NCBI GenBank assembly: GCA_028293775.1
Contig: JAQGOD010000146.1
Location: forward strand, 1-6,736
Reading direction: 5' to 3'
DNA: 6,736 nt
From: Gammaproteobacteria bacterium
GTDB lineage: Bacteria; Pseudomonadota; Gammaproteobacteria; Steroidobacterales; Steroidobacteraceae
A model generated the notes under the pieces. The model made no database searches. It was given only the letters and a program-made list of their open reading frames with translations, and was not told where the DNA came from. This document shows, in pieces, positions 1 through 6,144 of this stretch (the first letter of the stretch is position 1; each line of letters opens with the position of its first letter). Made by a program: the position numbers and the translations under genes.

Positions 1-662
1 TTGACGTCGCCCGCAGGCAAAATGACGTTCTGGTGCTGCAGGGCCAAGCTTACATCCGAGGGAGACAGACCGCGCGCCTGCAGCGCTTGGGAATCCAAAT
101 CCGCCATGATCACCCGCGGCTTACCACCATAGGGATAAGGCACCTCGGCACCATGAACGATCGCGAGCGCGGGCCGGATGATGTTCTGCCCCAGGTCGTT
201 GAGCTTCGTGTCGGGCAGAGACTTGCTCGAGAGGCTGAGCTGAATGATGGGGACATCGGTTGCCCCATAGCGCAATACCAACGGCGGCGTAATGTTCGGG
301 GGCATGTACTTGAGAACGACCAGCGCGCTGCTGGCAAGCTGCGAGACGGCGCGCGTGACGTCGGCGCCTTCACTCAGATAAATCTTCTCCACGCCCACGC
401 CCTGGTAGCTCACGGCTTCGATGCGCGAGATGTTATCGACCAGAGAGGCGAGCTGGCGCTGATGGAGCGTCAGAATGCGGTTTTGCATGTCCTCGGCGCT
501 CATGCCGTTGTAGGTCCAGACAACCGCGACAACGGGTATGTCGATCTCCGGGAAAATATCGATCGGCATGCGCAGCGCAGCGCCGATCCCTCCGAGACTG
601 ATGAGAATCAGCAAGGCCACGACCGTATAAGGCCGTTTTAGCGCGAGCTCGACGACAGACAT
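1..662 (-). CDS. RND-family efflux transporter permease subunit, N-terminal part (runs off left edge)
   Basis: The reading frame is open from an ATG at 662 down to the window edge and gives the first 220 residues of what should be a protein of about 1000 residues. It begins with a short cytoplasmic stretch, then a first membrane helix at about residues 11-30, followed by the RMPIDIFPEI segment typical of AcrB/ACR_tran proteins, where the chain enters the periplasmic porter domain (PN1, PN2). The family pumps drugs, detergents, metals or other toxic compounds out across the envelope by proton antiport, working with a membrane-fusion protein and an outer-membrane channel. The substrate cannot be told from this part. 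The gene starts 7 bp after the response regulator stop, so the two are almost surely cotranscribed; a purine-rich AGAAGAAAG before the start serves as a weak ribosome binding site. No adaptor (MFP) gene lies upstream; it may lie beyond the edge. Confidence 0.92.
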   Translation of the reverse strand, partial: MSVVELALKRPYTVVALLILISLGGIGAALRMPIDIFPEIDIPVVAVVWTYNGMSAEDMQNRILTLHQRQLASLVDNISRIEAVSYQGVGVEKIYLSEGADVTRAVSQLASSALVVLKYMPPNITPPLVLRYGATDVPIIQLSLSSKSLPDTKLNDLGQNIIRPALAIVHGAEVPYPYGGKPRVIMADLDSQALQARGLSPSDVSLALQHQNVILPAGDV

Positions 663-669
663 GCGGTAG

Positions 670-1389
670 TCACTTTCTTCTGGACAGCAGCGCAAGTTCC
701 GTTCGGGTATTGGCGTGAAGCTTTTCCATGATTCGGCTGACGTAATTTTTTATCGTGCCTTCAGCCAGGAACAGCGCAGCACCGATCTGCCGGTTGCTCA
801 TGCCTTGCGCGATGAGCTCGAGGACTTTCTCTTCCTTGTCGTTCAGCGGCTCAGGCGCCAATTTGGCAGGCTGATTGGACGCATCTTCGCCGGCGTTGCG
901 GCCTGCAACCGCTTCCTCTCGCAGAGGCTCCGATTGCGCGAGGCGCCGAAATTGATCCATCACTTTGCGTGCGATCTGTGGAGTCAACCGTGATTCGCCG
1001 CGCCGCAGGGCTCGGACGGTTTCGAGCAACTCATCCTCCTCCGCATCCTTCAGCAGATATCCGTGGGCCCCGGCACGCACGGCTTCGAATACGGTTTCAT
1101 CGTCATCCAACGTGGTCAAAACGAGAATCTGTGTTGCCGGTTGCGCTCGAGTGATTTCGCGCGTTGCCGCGACACCCCCTTTTATCGGCATGTGCAAGTC
1201 CATAAGGACGACGTCAGGGCGCAGTAATCGCGCAAGTTCGACGGCCTCGGCGCCATTGCAAGCCTGTCCAACCACCTCCATGTCCGGCTCCAAGGAAAGC
1301 AGCAAGGCCACGCCCCTGCGCACCAGAGCTTGATCTTCGGCGATGACGATTCGAATGCGGGGCGAGCGCGCCTCATCGCTACCGGTCAC
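670..1389 (-). CDS. NarL/FixJ-type response regulator (REC + LuxR HTH), probable efflux operon regulator
   Basis: The product is 239 residues from a GTG at 1389. The receiver domain (about 11-130) has the acidic pair E18/D19, the phosphorylation site D64 in VVLMDLHMP, switch residue T92 and K114 in YLLKD. A LuxR/NarL helix-turn-helix spans about 182-239 and includes SNRQIGAALFLAEGTIKNYV. It should be a DNA-binding transcription factor activated by phosphotransfer from the divergent kinase. The frame stays open up to 1446, but I prefer GTG 1389: GTGGAG lies 7 bases before it, the receiver starts about 12 residues in, and the longer form would run into the kinase gene and the candidate promoter. 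The linker between domains is long (about 50 residues) and rich in charged and small residues. The pump gene follows after 7 bp, which suggests it is the main target. Family assignment is firm; the target is inferred. Confidence 0.96.
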   Translation of the reverse strand: MTGSDEARSPRIRIVIAEDQALVRRGVALLLSLEPDMEVVGQACNGAEAVELARLLRPDVVLMDLHMPIKGGVAATREITRAQPATQILVLTTLDDDETVFEAVRAGAHGYLLKDAEEDELLETVRALRRGESRLTPQIARKVMDQFRRLAQSEPLREEAVAGRNAGEDASNQPAKLAPEPLNDKEEKVLELIAQGMSNRQIGAALFLAEGTIKNYVSRIMEKLHANTRTELALLSRRK

Positions 1390-1396
1390 GTGTAAA

Positions 1397-1402
1397 CTCC
1401 AC
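1397..1402 (-). promoter_or_regulatory. Ribosome binding site that decides the response regulator start
   Basis: On the minus strand GTGGAG is followed after 7 bases by GTG at 1389. None of the other possible in-frame starts upstream (up to ATG 1446) has a comparable site, so this supports the 239-residue form of the response regulator. Confidence 0.6.
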
Positions 1403-1424
1403 TTTCGTGCTTGCTCACGGGCCT

Positions 1425-1454
1425 GATAATGCGACTCGATCGGCATCGTTTGGA
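1425..1454 (-). promoter_or_regulatory. Candidate promoter of the response regulator-efflux operon
   Basis: On the minus strand CATTAT (1431-1426) is an acceptable -10 element, with TCCAAA (1454-1449) 17 bases upstream as a very poor -35. The dyad at 1456-1469 directly abuts that -35, so its centre is roughly 43 bases before the expected start of transcription. That is the usual position of an activator that replaces a weak -35. The same A/T patch read on the plus strand is GATAAT (1425-1430), a possible -10 for the kinase gene, so the two divergent promoters may share it. All of this is inference from consensus matching. Confidence 0.35.
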
Positions 1455-1455
1455 A

Positions 1456-1469
1456 GTGACTTTAGTCAC
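1456..1469. promoter_or_regulatory. Perfect dyad GTGACT-TT-AGTCAC, candidate response regulator operator
   Basis: Two exact inverted 6-bp arms are separated by TT in the gap between the divergent regulator and kinase genes. NarL/LuxR-type regulators bind as dimers to inverted repeats of this size, and two-base-spaced arms suit them. It sits just upstream of the candidate -35 of the regulator-pump operon and downstream of the candidate -10 of the kinase gene, so one site could activate the former and limit the latter. The dyad is directly visible; its binding by this regulator is inferred. With a 2-nt loop it is unlikely to be an RNA hairpin. Confidence 0.55.
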
Positions 1470-1490
1470 CTTTTACCCGCGGCGCGCGCG

Positions 1491-3329
1491 GTGATCATCG
1501 ATCCGAGGCGCAGCCTTGCCGCGGGAGTCATGTGGCTCACCATTGCCCTCGCCTCCACGTTTTCAGTCGCAGCGGCGGTCTGGGTAGGACGAATTGCCCG
1601 CGAACACGTGGTTGAGCAACACATACGCCGGCTCTCGTTGGAAACCGACCTGCTCGCCGCTGAATTGGACCAAGCCCTGGCGTCGCGCTTGGCCGCAGTG
1701 CGCGCTGCGGAGAATGTGTTCCGCAGCGCCGCTGTGTCACGCCGACCGGCCGATCTGGCGGATTTCTTCCGCTACCTCAAGGCCGATTATCCCGGATTCG
1801 ATTGGATCGCAATCGCGGACGTCGCGGGCAAGGTCATGAGCAGCGATGGCGAGTTACCGGAAGGCCGGGTGACAACCAGCGAATGGTATTCAAGAGGATC
1901 ACGCGGTCTTTGGATCGGCTTGATTGCGGAGGCTGCAAGGACCAAAACCGCGTTGCCGGCCAATGGAGTCTCCGGCCTCGGCGATATGTCTGCCCCGGTG
2001 CGGGACGAGACCGGTGCGATCATCGGGATAATCGCGGCTCATTTAACGTGGCGCCGAACACCGGACCATCCCTTGCGCCTCACGGACGAATCGGATCCTC
2101 GGAATGCGGCGCAGGCCTGTATATTGGATCGCAGCGGCTTGGTAGTCGCGGGACCGGATGGTTTGCGCGGCAAGCGCTGGGAGGGAAGGCCGGCGCGCGA
2201 GCAAGCGCCGGCGCCGGCATCCCCAGCTCTCGAGATGAGCGGCCGCCTCTTGGAATTCGAGCGCGTGCCCCACGGCGAGGAAGTGCTCGTTTCGCGCGAG
2301 CCCTTGAGCGCCGGGGCTGAATCATCCGCCGGCGATTGGCTGGTGCAGCTCAGTGAACCCAATCAGCGTGTCTACCAGCGCGCGGACGCCCTGGCAGCCC
2401 AGATTCTGTGGGTGTCCTTGTGTCTGGGCGCGTTGACAGCCTTCCTAGGGATCCTTGGTGCGCGCCATATAACCCGCCGGCTGCAGCGCCTGGCTGTGTC
2501 CGTGGCCGGCGCAGGACACCATCATGCGGGGGGATTCGAGGTGCCCCAGGGCGTCGATGAAGTGGCGCAGCTCGGCGGCGCATTCGCGAAGATTCTCGGT
2601 GAGCTTCAGCAGGAGCGCAGTGAACTCGAGCGACGTGTCGCAGTCAGGACCCAGGAAGTGCAGCGGCTGGCGGAAGAGTCTCGTTTTGCCGCGATAGTCA
2701 GAGAGCGCCTGAGAATCGCGCGCGACCTGCACGATACGCTGGCGCATTCGATGATGGCGATGCTGAGCGAGATCCGGTTGCTGCGAAGGCTGCACGCGCA
2801 TGACCCGCAAGCCGTGCCGGCGGAGCTTGCACATGCCGAAGAAATTGCGCATCACGGGCTGAAGGAAGCGCGCAGCGCCATTTCTCAGATTCGATCGAAC
2901 GCGGTGCGCGAGACCGGGCTCGGACCCGCCCTGTCCATCGCGTTCCAGCACTTCTTGGACCGCACCGGCATCGCGGGAGAGTTCGACGCCGATCCGGAGG
3001 CCGCCCGATTCGGCGATGAGCGCGCCGAGACCCTATTGCGAATGGCGCAAGAAATATTCCGCAACATCGAACAGCACTCCATGGCAACGCACGTCACCGT
3101 GAAGCTTAAAATAACCGACGGAACGCAGCTGGAACTCCATGTCGAGGACAACGGCCGGGGCTTTGACCCCGCAAGCATTCCGAAGGAGCACTATGGAATC
3201 CTAGGCCTTCGCGAGCAGGCAGAGTTCATCGGCGCGGCATTGCTGATAGACAGCAAATCGAATCAGGGCACCAAGCTGTCGATCTCGCTGCGCCTCTCCC
3301 CTGAAGCCTTCGGCGGCCGAACCCTTTAG
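1491..3329 (+). CDS. Membrane sensor histidine kinase, NarX/DesK-like (HisKA_3) type
   Basis: From GTG 1491 the product is 612 residues. A positively charged start (DPRR) precedes a membrane helix at about 10-33, then a periplasmic region of about 260 residues that resembles a double-Cache sensor, a second helix at about 302-324, a HAMP-like segment, and a coiled coil at about 367-402. The dimerisation/phosphoacceptor box RERLRIARDLHD carries H414. The ATPase domain has an N-box with E521, N525 and H529, a G1 box DNGRGF at 553-558, and a GLRE motif near 572-575. This short-H-box kinase type normally pairs with NarL-type regulators, and one lies divergently next door. The frame is also open from GTG 1407 (640 residues), but that start would cover the candidate operator and has no ribosome binding site; 1491 also lacks a clear one. 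The ligand is unknown. The stop overlaps the convergent lipoprotein gene by 4 bp. Confidence 0.94.
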   Translation: MIIDPRRSLAAGVMWLTIALASTFSVAAAVWVGRIAREHVVEQHIRRLSLETDLLAAELDQALASRLAAVRAAENVFRSAAVSRRPADLADFFRYLKADYPGFDWIAIADVAGKVMSSDGELPEGRVTTSEWYSRGSRGLWIGLIAEAARTKTALPANGVSGLGDMSAPVRDETGAIIGIIAAHLTWRRTPDHPLRLTDESDPRNAAQACILDRSGLVVAGPDGLRGKRWEGRPAREQAPAPASPALEMSGRLLEFERVPHGEEVLVSREPLSAGAESSAGDWLVQLSEPNQRVYQRADALAAQILWVSLCLGALTAFLGILGARHITRRLQRLAVSVAGAGHHHAGGFEVPQGVDEVAQLGGAFAKILGELQQERSELERRVAVRTQEVQRLAEESRFAAIVRERLRIARDLHDTLAHSMMAMLSEIRLLRRLHAHDPQAVPAELAHAEEIAHHGLKEARSAISQIRSNAVRETGLGPALSIAFQHFLDRTGIAGEFDADPEAARFGDERAETLLRMAQEIFRNIEQHSMATHVTVKLKITDGTQLELHVEDNGRGFDPASIPKEHYGILGLREQAEFIGAALLIDSKSNQGTKLSISLRLSPEAFGGRTL

Positions 3330-3652
3330 CGGCCGTTGCTGCGCGCGTTGAGATTGTTCACCACGTCCTTGACGTTCGGGACGCCGCGCACGATCGCCTC
3401 GGCTCTGCGAACCTCAAATTCCGTATCGACCGTACCGCTTAGGTACACCAAGCCGTTGATGGTCTGAACGCGCAGCGCGGCGGGTGGTCCGAGTTCCCGG
3501 TGTTCGGCCACCGTCGCTTCCACCGCCGAATTGATTTCGGCATCCATTGCGCAATTTTCGGGAGAGCATTTCTGGAAGACCGCACACGCGGAAAGGCTCG
3601 CCGCCAGAATGAGTGCGAAAGTCAATGCGTAAAGGCGATTCGGCTTGTGCAT
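3326..3652 (-). CDS. Small BON-domain lipoprotein
   Basis: The product is 108 residues from ATG 3652, which is preceded by AGGGG five bases upstream; longer in-frame starts would extend into dapE and lack a signal peptide. The N-terminus is a lipoprotein signal (MHKPNR, then a hydrophobic run) with the lipobox LSAC, so C23 should be lipidated and the mature protein anchored in the envelope. Shortly after come two further cysteines, C29 and C34, in QKCSPENCAMD. The rest, about 40-105, is a single BON domain with the typical VYLSGTVDTEFEVRRAEAIV stretch and the ending VPNVKDVVNNL. BON domains (OsmY, DolP/YraP) are tied to envelope integrity and lipid or membrane binding. No residue 2 Asp after the Cys is seen (it is CA), so outer-membrane sorting is likely. 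It is the last gene of the phoU-dsbB-dapE operon, 23 bp after dapE. The exact function is unknown. Confidence 0.92.
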   Translation of the reverse strand: MHKPNRLYALTFALILAASLSACAVFQKCSPENCAMDAEINSAVEATVAEHRELGPPAALRVQTINGLVYLSGTVDTEFEVRRAEAIVRGVPNVKDVVNNLNARSNGR

Positions 3653-3675
3653 AAGGTCCCCTGTGACACAAGACA

Positions 3676-4806
3676 TTATGAAGCGAGCAACAGTTCCAGG
3701 GTACGCCGATAAATGGCGTGCAAACGGTTGATGTCTTCCACGCGCACGCACTCGTTCACCTTGTGGATGGATTCATTGATGACCCCCAGCTCGATCACTT
3801 GCGCACCCATCGGGGCGATGAATCGTCCATCGGAGGTTCCCCCACCCGTGGTGAGCTTGGGCTCAATTTGCAATTGCTCCTGCACGGCACGACTTGCTGC
3901 CTGCGACAAGGTCCCGGGCGCGGTCAGAAAGGGATGTCCGGAGATAAACCACTCGAGTGAGTACTTGACCCGGTGGCGCTGCAAGATCTCCTCGACAATT
4001 CGTTTCAGGCTATCGATGGTTTGCTCTGTGGAGAAACGCAGATTGAAACGTGCCCGAAGTTCGCCCGGGATGACGTTCGGGGCCCCGGTACCGGCGGAAA
4101 TATTCGAGACCTGAAACGTGGTGGGTTGAAAATGCTCGTTTCCCCGATCCCAGGTGCGCGCAGTCAATTCCGCCAGCGCCGGTGCCAGCGCGTGCACTGG
4201 ATTGTCCGCAAGGTGCGGATACGCAATATGCCCCTGCACGCCATGCACGGTGAGACGGCCGCTCAAGCTGCCCCGCCGCCCGATCTTGATGGTGTCCCCC
4301 AAAGTGTTCTCGCTCGAGGGCTCGCCCACCAGGCACCAGTCGATGCTCTCCTTGCGCTCGCGCAGCACTTCGACGACTCGGCGCGTACCATCGACCGAGG
4401 GTCCTTCCTCATCGCTGGTGATGAGAAAGGCGATGGTGCCGCGATGCTTCGGGTACTTCCCGATGAATTCTTCGCTGGCCGTGAGCATGGCCGCGAGGCC
4501 GCTTTTCATGTCGGCAGCGCCGCGGCCGTACAGCACTCCGTCCTTGACGACCGGTTCAAAGGGATCGCTGCGCCATTCATCCAAGGGTCCCGAAGGCACG
4601 ACATCGGTGTGACCGGCAAAACAGAATACCGGGCCGCCGTCGCCGCGCTTGGCCCAAAAATTATCGACGGGCCCAAAGCGCAGGCTCTCGATGGTGAAGC
4701 CGATCGCCGCCAGGCGCTCGATCATCAAATTCTGGCACCCGCCGTCGACCGGGCTGACGGACTGACGGGCAATCAAGGCTTTGGTCAATTCCAGGGTGTT
4801 CGACAT
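3676..4806 (-). CDS. dapE: Succinyl-diaminopimelate desuccinylase
   Basis: DapE hydrolyses N-succinyl-L,L-2,6-diaminopimelate to L,L-diaminopimelate and succinate in the cytoplasm, a step to lysine and to the meso-diaminopimelate of peptidoglycan. The product is 376 residues, the normal length. It is an M20 metallopeptidase with two zinc ions. The visible ligands are H66 and D99 (HTDVVPSG and GAADMKSG), E134 and E162, and H348 (NESIHKVNE), with E133 as catalytic base and D68 near the metal site. These match the Haemophilus influenzae enzyme with an offset of one. The dimerisation domain lies at about 180-290, and GGGTSDGRF at 321-329 is the characteristic substrate-pocket segment. The ATG at 4806 overlaps the dsbB stop by one base (TGATG) and has no strong ribosome binding site of its own, which suggests translational coupling. 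The frame extends further upstream only inside dsbB. All key residues are present, so it should be active. Confidence 0.98.
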   Translation of the reverse strand: MSNTLELTKALIARQSVSPVDGGCQNLMIERLAAIGFTIESLRFGPVDNFWAKRGDGGPVFCFAGHTDVVPSGPLDEWRSDPFEPVVKDGVLYGRGAADMKSGLAAMLTASEEFIGKYPKHRGTIAFLITSDEEGPSVDGTRRVVEVLRERKESIDWCLVGEPSSENTLGDTIKIGRRGSLSGRLTVHGVQGHIAYPHLADNPVHALAPALAELTARTWDRGNEHFQPTTFQVSNISAGTGAPNVIPGELRARFNLRFSTEQTIDSLKRIVEEILQRHRVKYSLEWFISGHPFLTAPGTLSQAASRAVQEQLQIEPKLTTGGGTSDGRFIAPMGAQVIELGVINESIHKVNECVRVEDINRLHAIYRRTLELLLAS

Positions 4807-5306
4807 CAGAAGCGCAAAACCGGCTGCTGGTGCCTCAGGTTGACCCACAAGGCGTAAACGCCGAGGACCAGCGCGCTGATCAGCACCCAAGCCGGCATGG
4901 CCAGCCCGAGAAACTCCCAGGTAATTTTGGCGCACTCACCGGATCCGGTCAGCACCTTGACCAGCACTTCGCTCAGTGAAAACACCTTGAGCATGAAGTC
5001 GAGCGAAGCGCCGCAGGCCGGCACGCTGCCGGGCGGCAAATGCTGAATATAAAGGTGGCGCAATGCGATGCCGATCGTGGCCAGTGCAGCGAGTCCCAGT
5101 AGGACCGCATAGACACGCCGGCCAGTCACGCCTGGATCGTGCAGGGCGGCGATCAAGAACACGACGGCGAGAACGATGATTCCGATCCGCTGAAACATAC
5201 ACAGCGGACAGGGCTCCAAGTGCATCACGTACTGGGCATAGTAGGCGTACGCCAGCAACCCGGCGCAGGCCATAAACCCCAGCAGATTGCCGAAGCGCGC
5301 CGTCAT
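4806..5306 (-). CDS. dsbB: Disulfide bond formation protein B
   Basis: DsbB is the inner-membrane quinone reductase that reoxidises periplasmic DsbA, passing electrons to ubiquinone. The product is 166 residues, close to the usual 165-180, with four membrane helices at about 8-26, 40-56, 66-84 and 136-156. The first periplasmic loop has the redox pair C33-C36 in [10 protein letters not shown], where R40 corresponds to the quinone-contacting arginine of Escherichia coli. The second loop has C98 (PACGASLDF) and C125 (GECAK), the pair that exchanges with DsbA. The ATG at 5306 shares its first base with the phoU stop (TGATG), and the dsbB stop overlaps the dapE start the same way. The frame is open further upstream within phoU but without membrane character, so the start at 5306 is chosen. 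No dsbA is in the window; it is presumably elsewhere. Confidence 0.98.
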   Translation of the reverse strand: MTARFGNLLGFMACAGLLAYAYYAQYVMHLEPCPLCMFQRIGIIVLAVVFLIAALHDPGVTGRRVYAVLLGLAALATIGIALRHLYIQHLPPGSVPACGASLDFMLKVFSLSEVLVKVLTGSGECAKITWEFLGLAMPAWVLISALVLGVYALWVNLRHQQPVLRF

Positions 5307-6040
5307 CAGCGACGCATGAGCGCGTGCGCCGCGTCGATCTGCTTCGCGACATCCTCGAGGGAGGAATGGCGAATATCCTTGCCATGAACCATGTAAATCA
5401 CATATTCGCAGATATTTTTCGCATGATCGCCGATGCGCTCCAACGCACGCACGATCCACATGATCTCGAGCGCGCGGCGGATCGTGCGCGGATCCTCCAT
5501 CATGAAGGTAATGCACTGGCGCTGAATCGACTCGTACTCTTCGTCCACCATTTTGTCTTCTTGGGCGGTCTTGAGCGCCGCCTGCGAGTCCATGCGGGCG
5601 AAGGCATCGAGCGCGTCATGCACCATCTGCGCGACTTGCCTCCCCAAGTGCTTTACTTCGCGGTACTTGTCGGCCGGCCGCTCCATGGTGGCCAGCCGCG
5701 AGGCGATATAGCCGATCTTCTCGCCTTCATCCCCGATGCGTTCCAAGTCGGTGATGGTTTTGATGATGGCCACGATCACCCGCAAGTCGCCGGCCGCCGG
5801 TGCACGAATCGCGAGAATCCGGCTGCACTCCTCGTCGATGGATAATTCCATGCCGTTGACCTTGTAGTCATCGGTGGCGACCGACTCGCCCAGGCGGCTG
5901 TCACCCTCGACCAACGCGGTGATCGCCTTGTGCAGCTGCTGCTCGACGAACCCGCCCATCTGCAGCACCTGATTGCGCACCTTCTCCAAGTCTTCGTTGA
6001 AGCGGCGCGAGATGTGGTGGGTTAGATCAGCGGTTTCCAT
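5306..6040 (-). CDS. phoU: Phosphate-signalling complex regulator PhoU
   Basis: PhoU is a cytoplasmic dimer of two three-helix bundles that links the Pst phosphate transporter to PhoR and keeps the Pho regulon off when phosphate is plentiful. The product is 244 residues against about 240 for Escherichia coli PhoU. Each of the two repeats carries the family's metal-binding signature: DLRVIVAIIKTITDLERIGDEGEKI begins near residue 85, and ALERIGDHAKNICEYV sits near 199-214. I chose ATG 6040 (METADLTHHI) because AAGG lies about 9 bases upstream and the family start is aligned; the frame stays open to 6121 with no family-like sequence. It follows a phoR-like gene on the same strand, and its stop overlaps the dsbB start by one base. 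No pst genes are present in the window. A promoter in the 104-bp gap upstream is possible. Confidence 0.98.
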   Translation of the reverse strand: METADLTHHISRRFNEDLEKVRNQVLQMGGFVEQQLHKAITALVEGDSRLGESVATDDYKVNGMELSIDEECSRILAIRAPAAGDLRVIVAIIKTITDLERIGDEGEKIGYIASRLATMERPADKYREVKHLGRQVAQMVHDALDAFARMDSQAALKTAQEDKMVDEEYESIQRQCITFMMEDPRTIRRALEIMWIVRALERIGDHAKNICEYVIYMVHGKDIRHSSLEDVAKQIDAAHALMRR

Positions 6041-6092
6041 AGAATTCAACCTTGATGCACTGGCAACGTGCGTACAGTCAATTACTCGCGTT

Positions 6093-6121
6093 CGTTTACA
6101 TCCGATTGCAGCGTACGTCAA
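6093..6121 (-). promoter_or_regulatory. Possible promoter for the phoU-dsbB-dapE operon
   Basis: In the phoR-phoU gap the minus strand has TTGACG (6121-6116), five of six bases of a -35 element, and 17 bases later TAAACG (6098-6093), a poor -10. A transcript would start near 6086 and leave a leader of about 45 bases before phoU. A dyad lies just upstream at 6130-6142. A second TTGAC (followed by TGTACGC) occurs 40 bases further on but has no acceptable -10. The match is modest, and phoU may also be read through from phoR. Confidence 0.3.
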
Positions 6122-6129
6122 CCTAGCAC

Positions 6130-6142
6130 GTCATATTATGAC
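6130..6142. promoter_or_regulatory. 13-bp perfect dyad GTCATA-N-TATGAC in the phoR-phoU gap
   Basis: Exact 6-bp inverted arms flank a single central base, ending two bases before the phoR stop codon. The one-base spacer rules out a stable RNA hairpin, so a protein-binding site is more likely than a terminator. On the minus strand it contains TGTCATAA, which resembles one half of a Pho box, but the expected second direct repeat 11 bases away is not present. It lies 8 bases upstream of the candidate -35 of phoU. Its function is unproven. Confidence 0.4.
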
Positions 6143-6144
6143 AT

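Noticed and set aside
33..641. Long open frame on the plus strand opposite the RND gene (202 residues)
   Set aside because: The opposite strand encodes a clear RND N-terminus; this frame has no recognisable domain and is a typical GC-rich antisense shadow.
668..675. Second copy of the operator half-site AAGTGACT just before the RND start
   Set aside because: It is a single 8-bp half-site that includes the regulator's last Lys codon and stop; without a second arm it is probably chance.
2445..2951. 168-residue minus-strand frame inside the kinase gene
   Set aside because: It lies opposite the HAMP and phosphoacceptor region of an intact kinase and has low-complexity, Arg/His-rich composition.
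3309..3321. TTCGG-CGG-CCGAA hairpin as a terminator for the kinase gene
   Set aside because: The stem is only 5 bp, lies before the stop codon, and is followed by CCCTTTAG with no real T-tract.
3973..4857. 294-residue open frame on the plus strand opposite dapE
   Set aside because: DapE carries every zinc ligand and correct length on the minus strand; the opposite frame has no family features and no ribosome binding site.
5324..5845. 173-residue plus-strand frame opposite phoU
   Set aside because: It mirrors the conserved PhoU sequence and has no independent evidence of coding.
6130..6143. Pho box upstream of phoU
   Set aside because: Only one TGTCAT-like half is present; the second direct repeat at the expected 11-bp distance is missing, so I list it only as a dyad.
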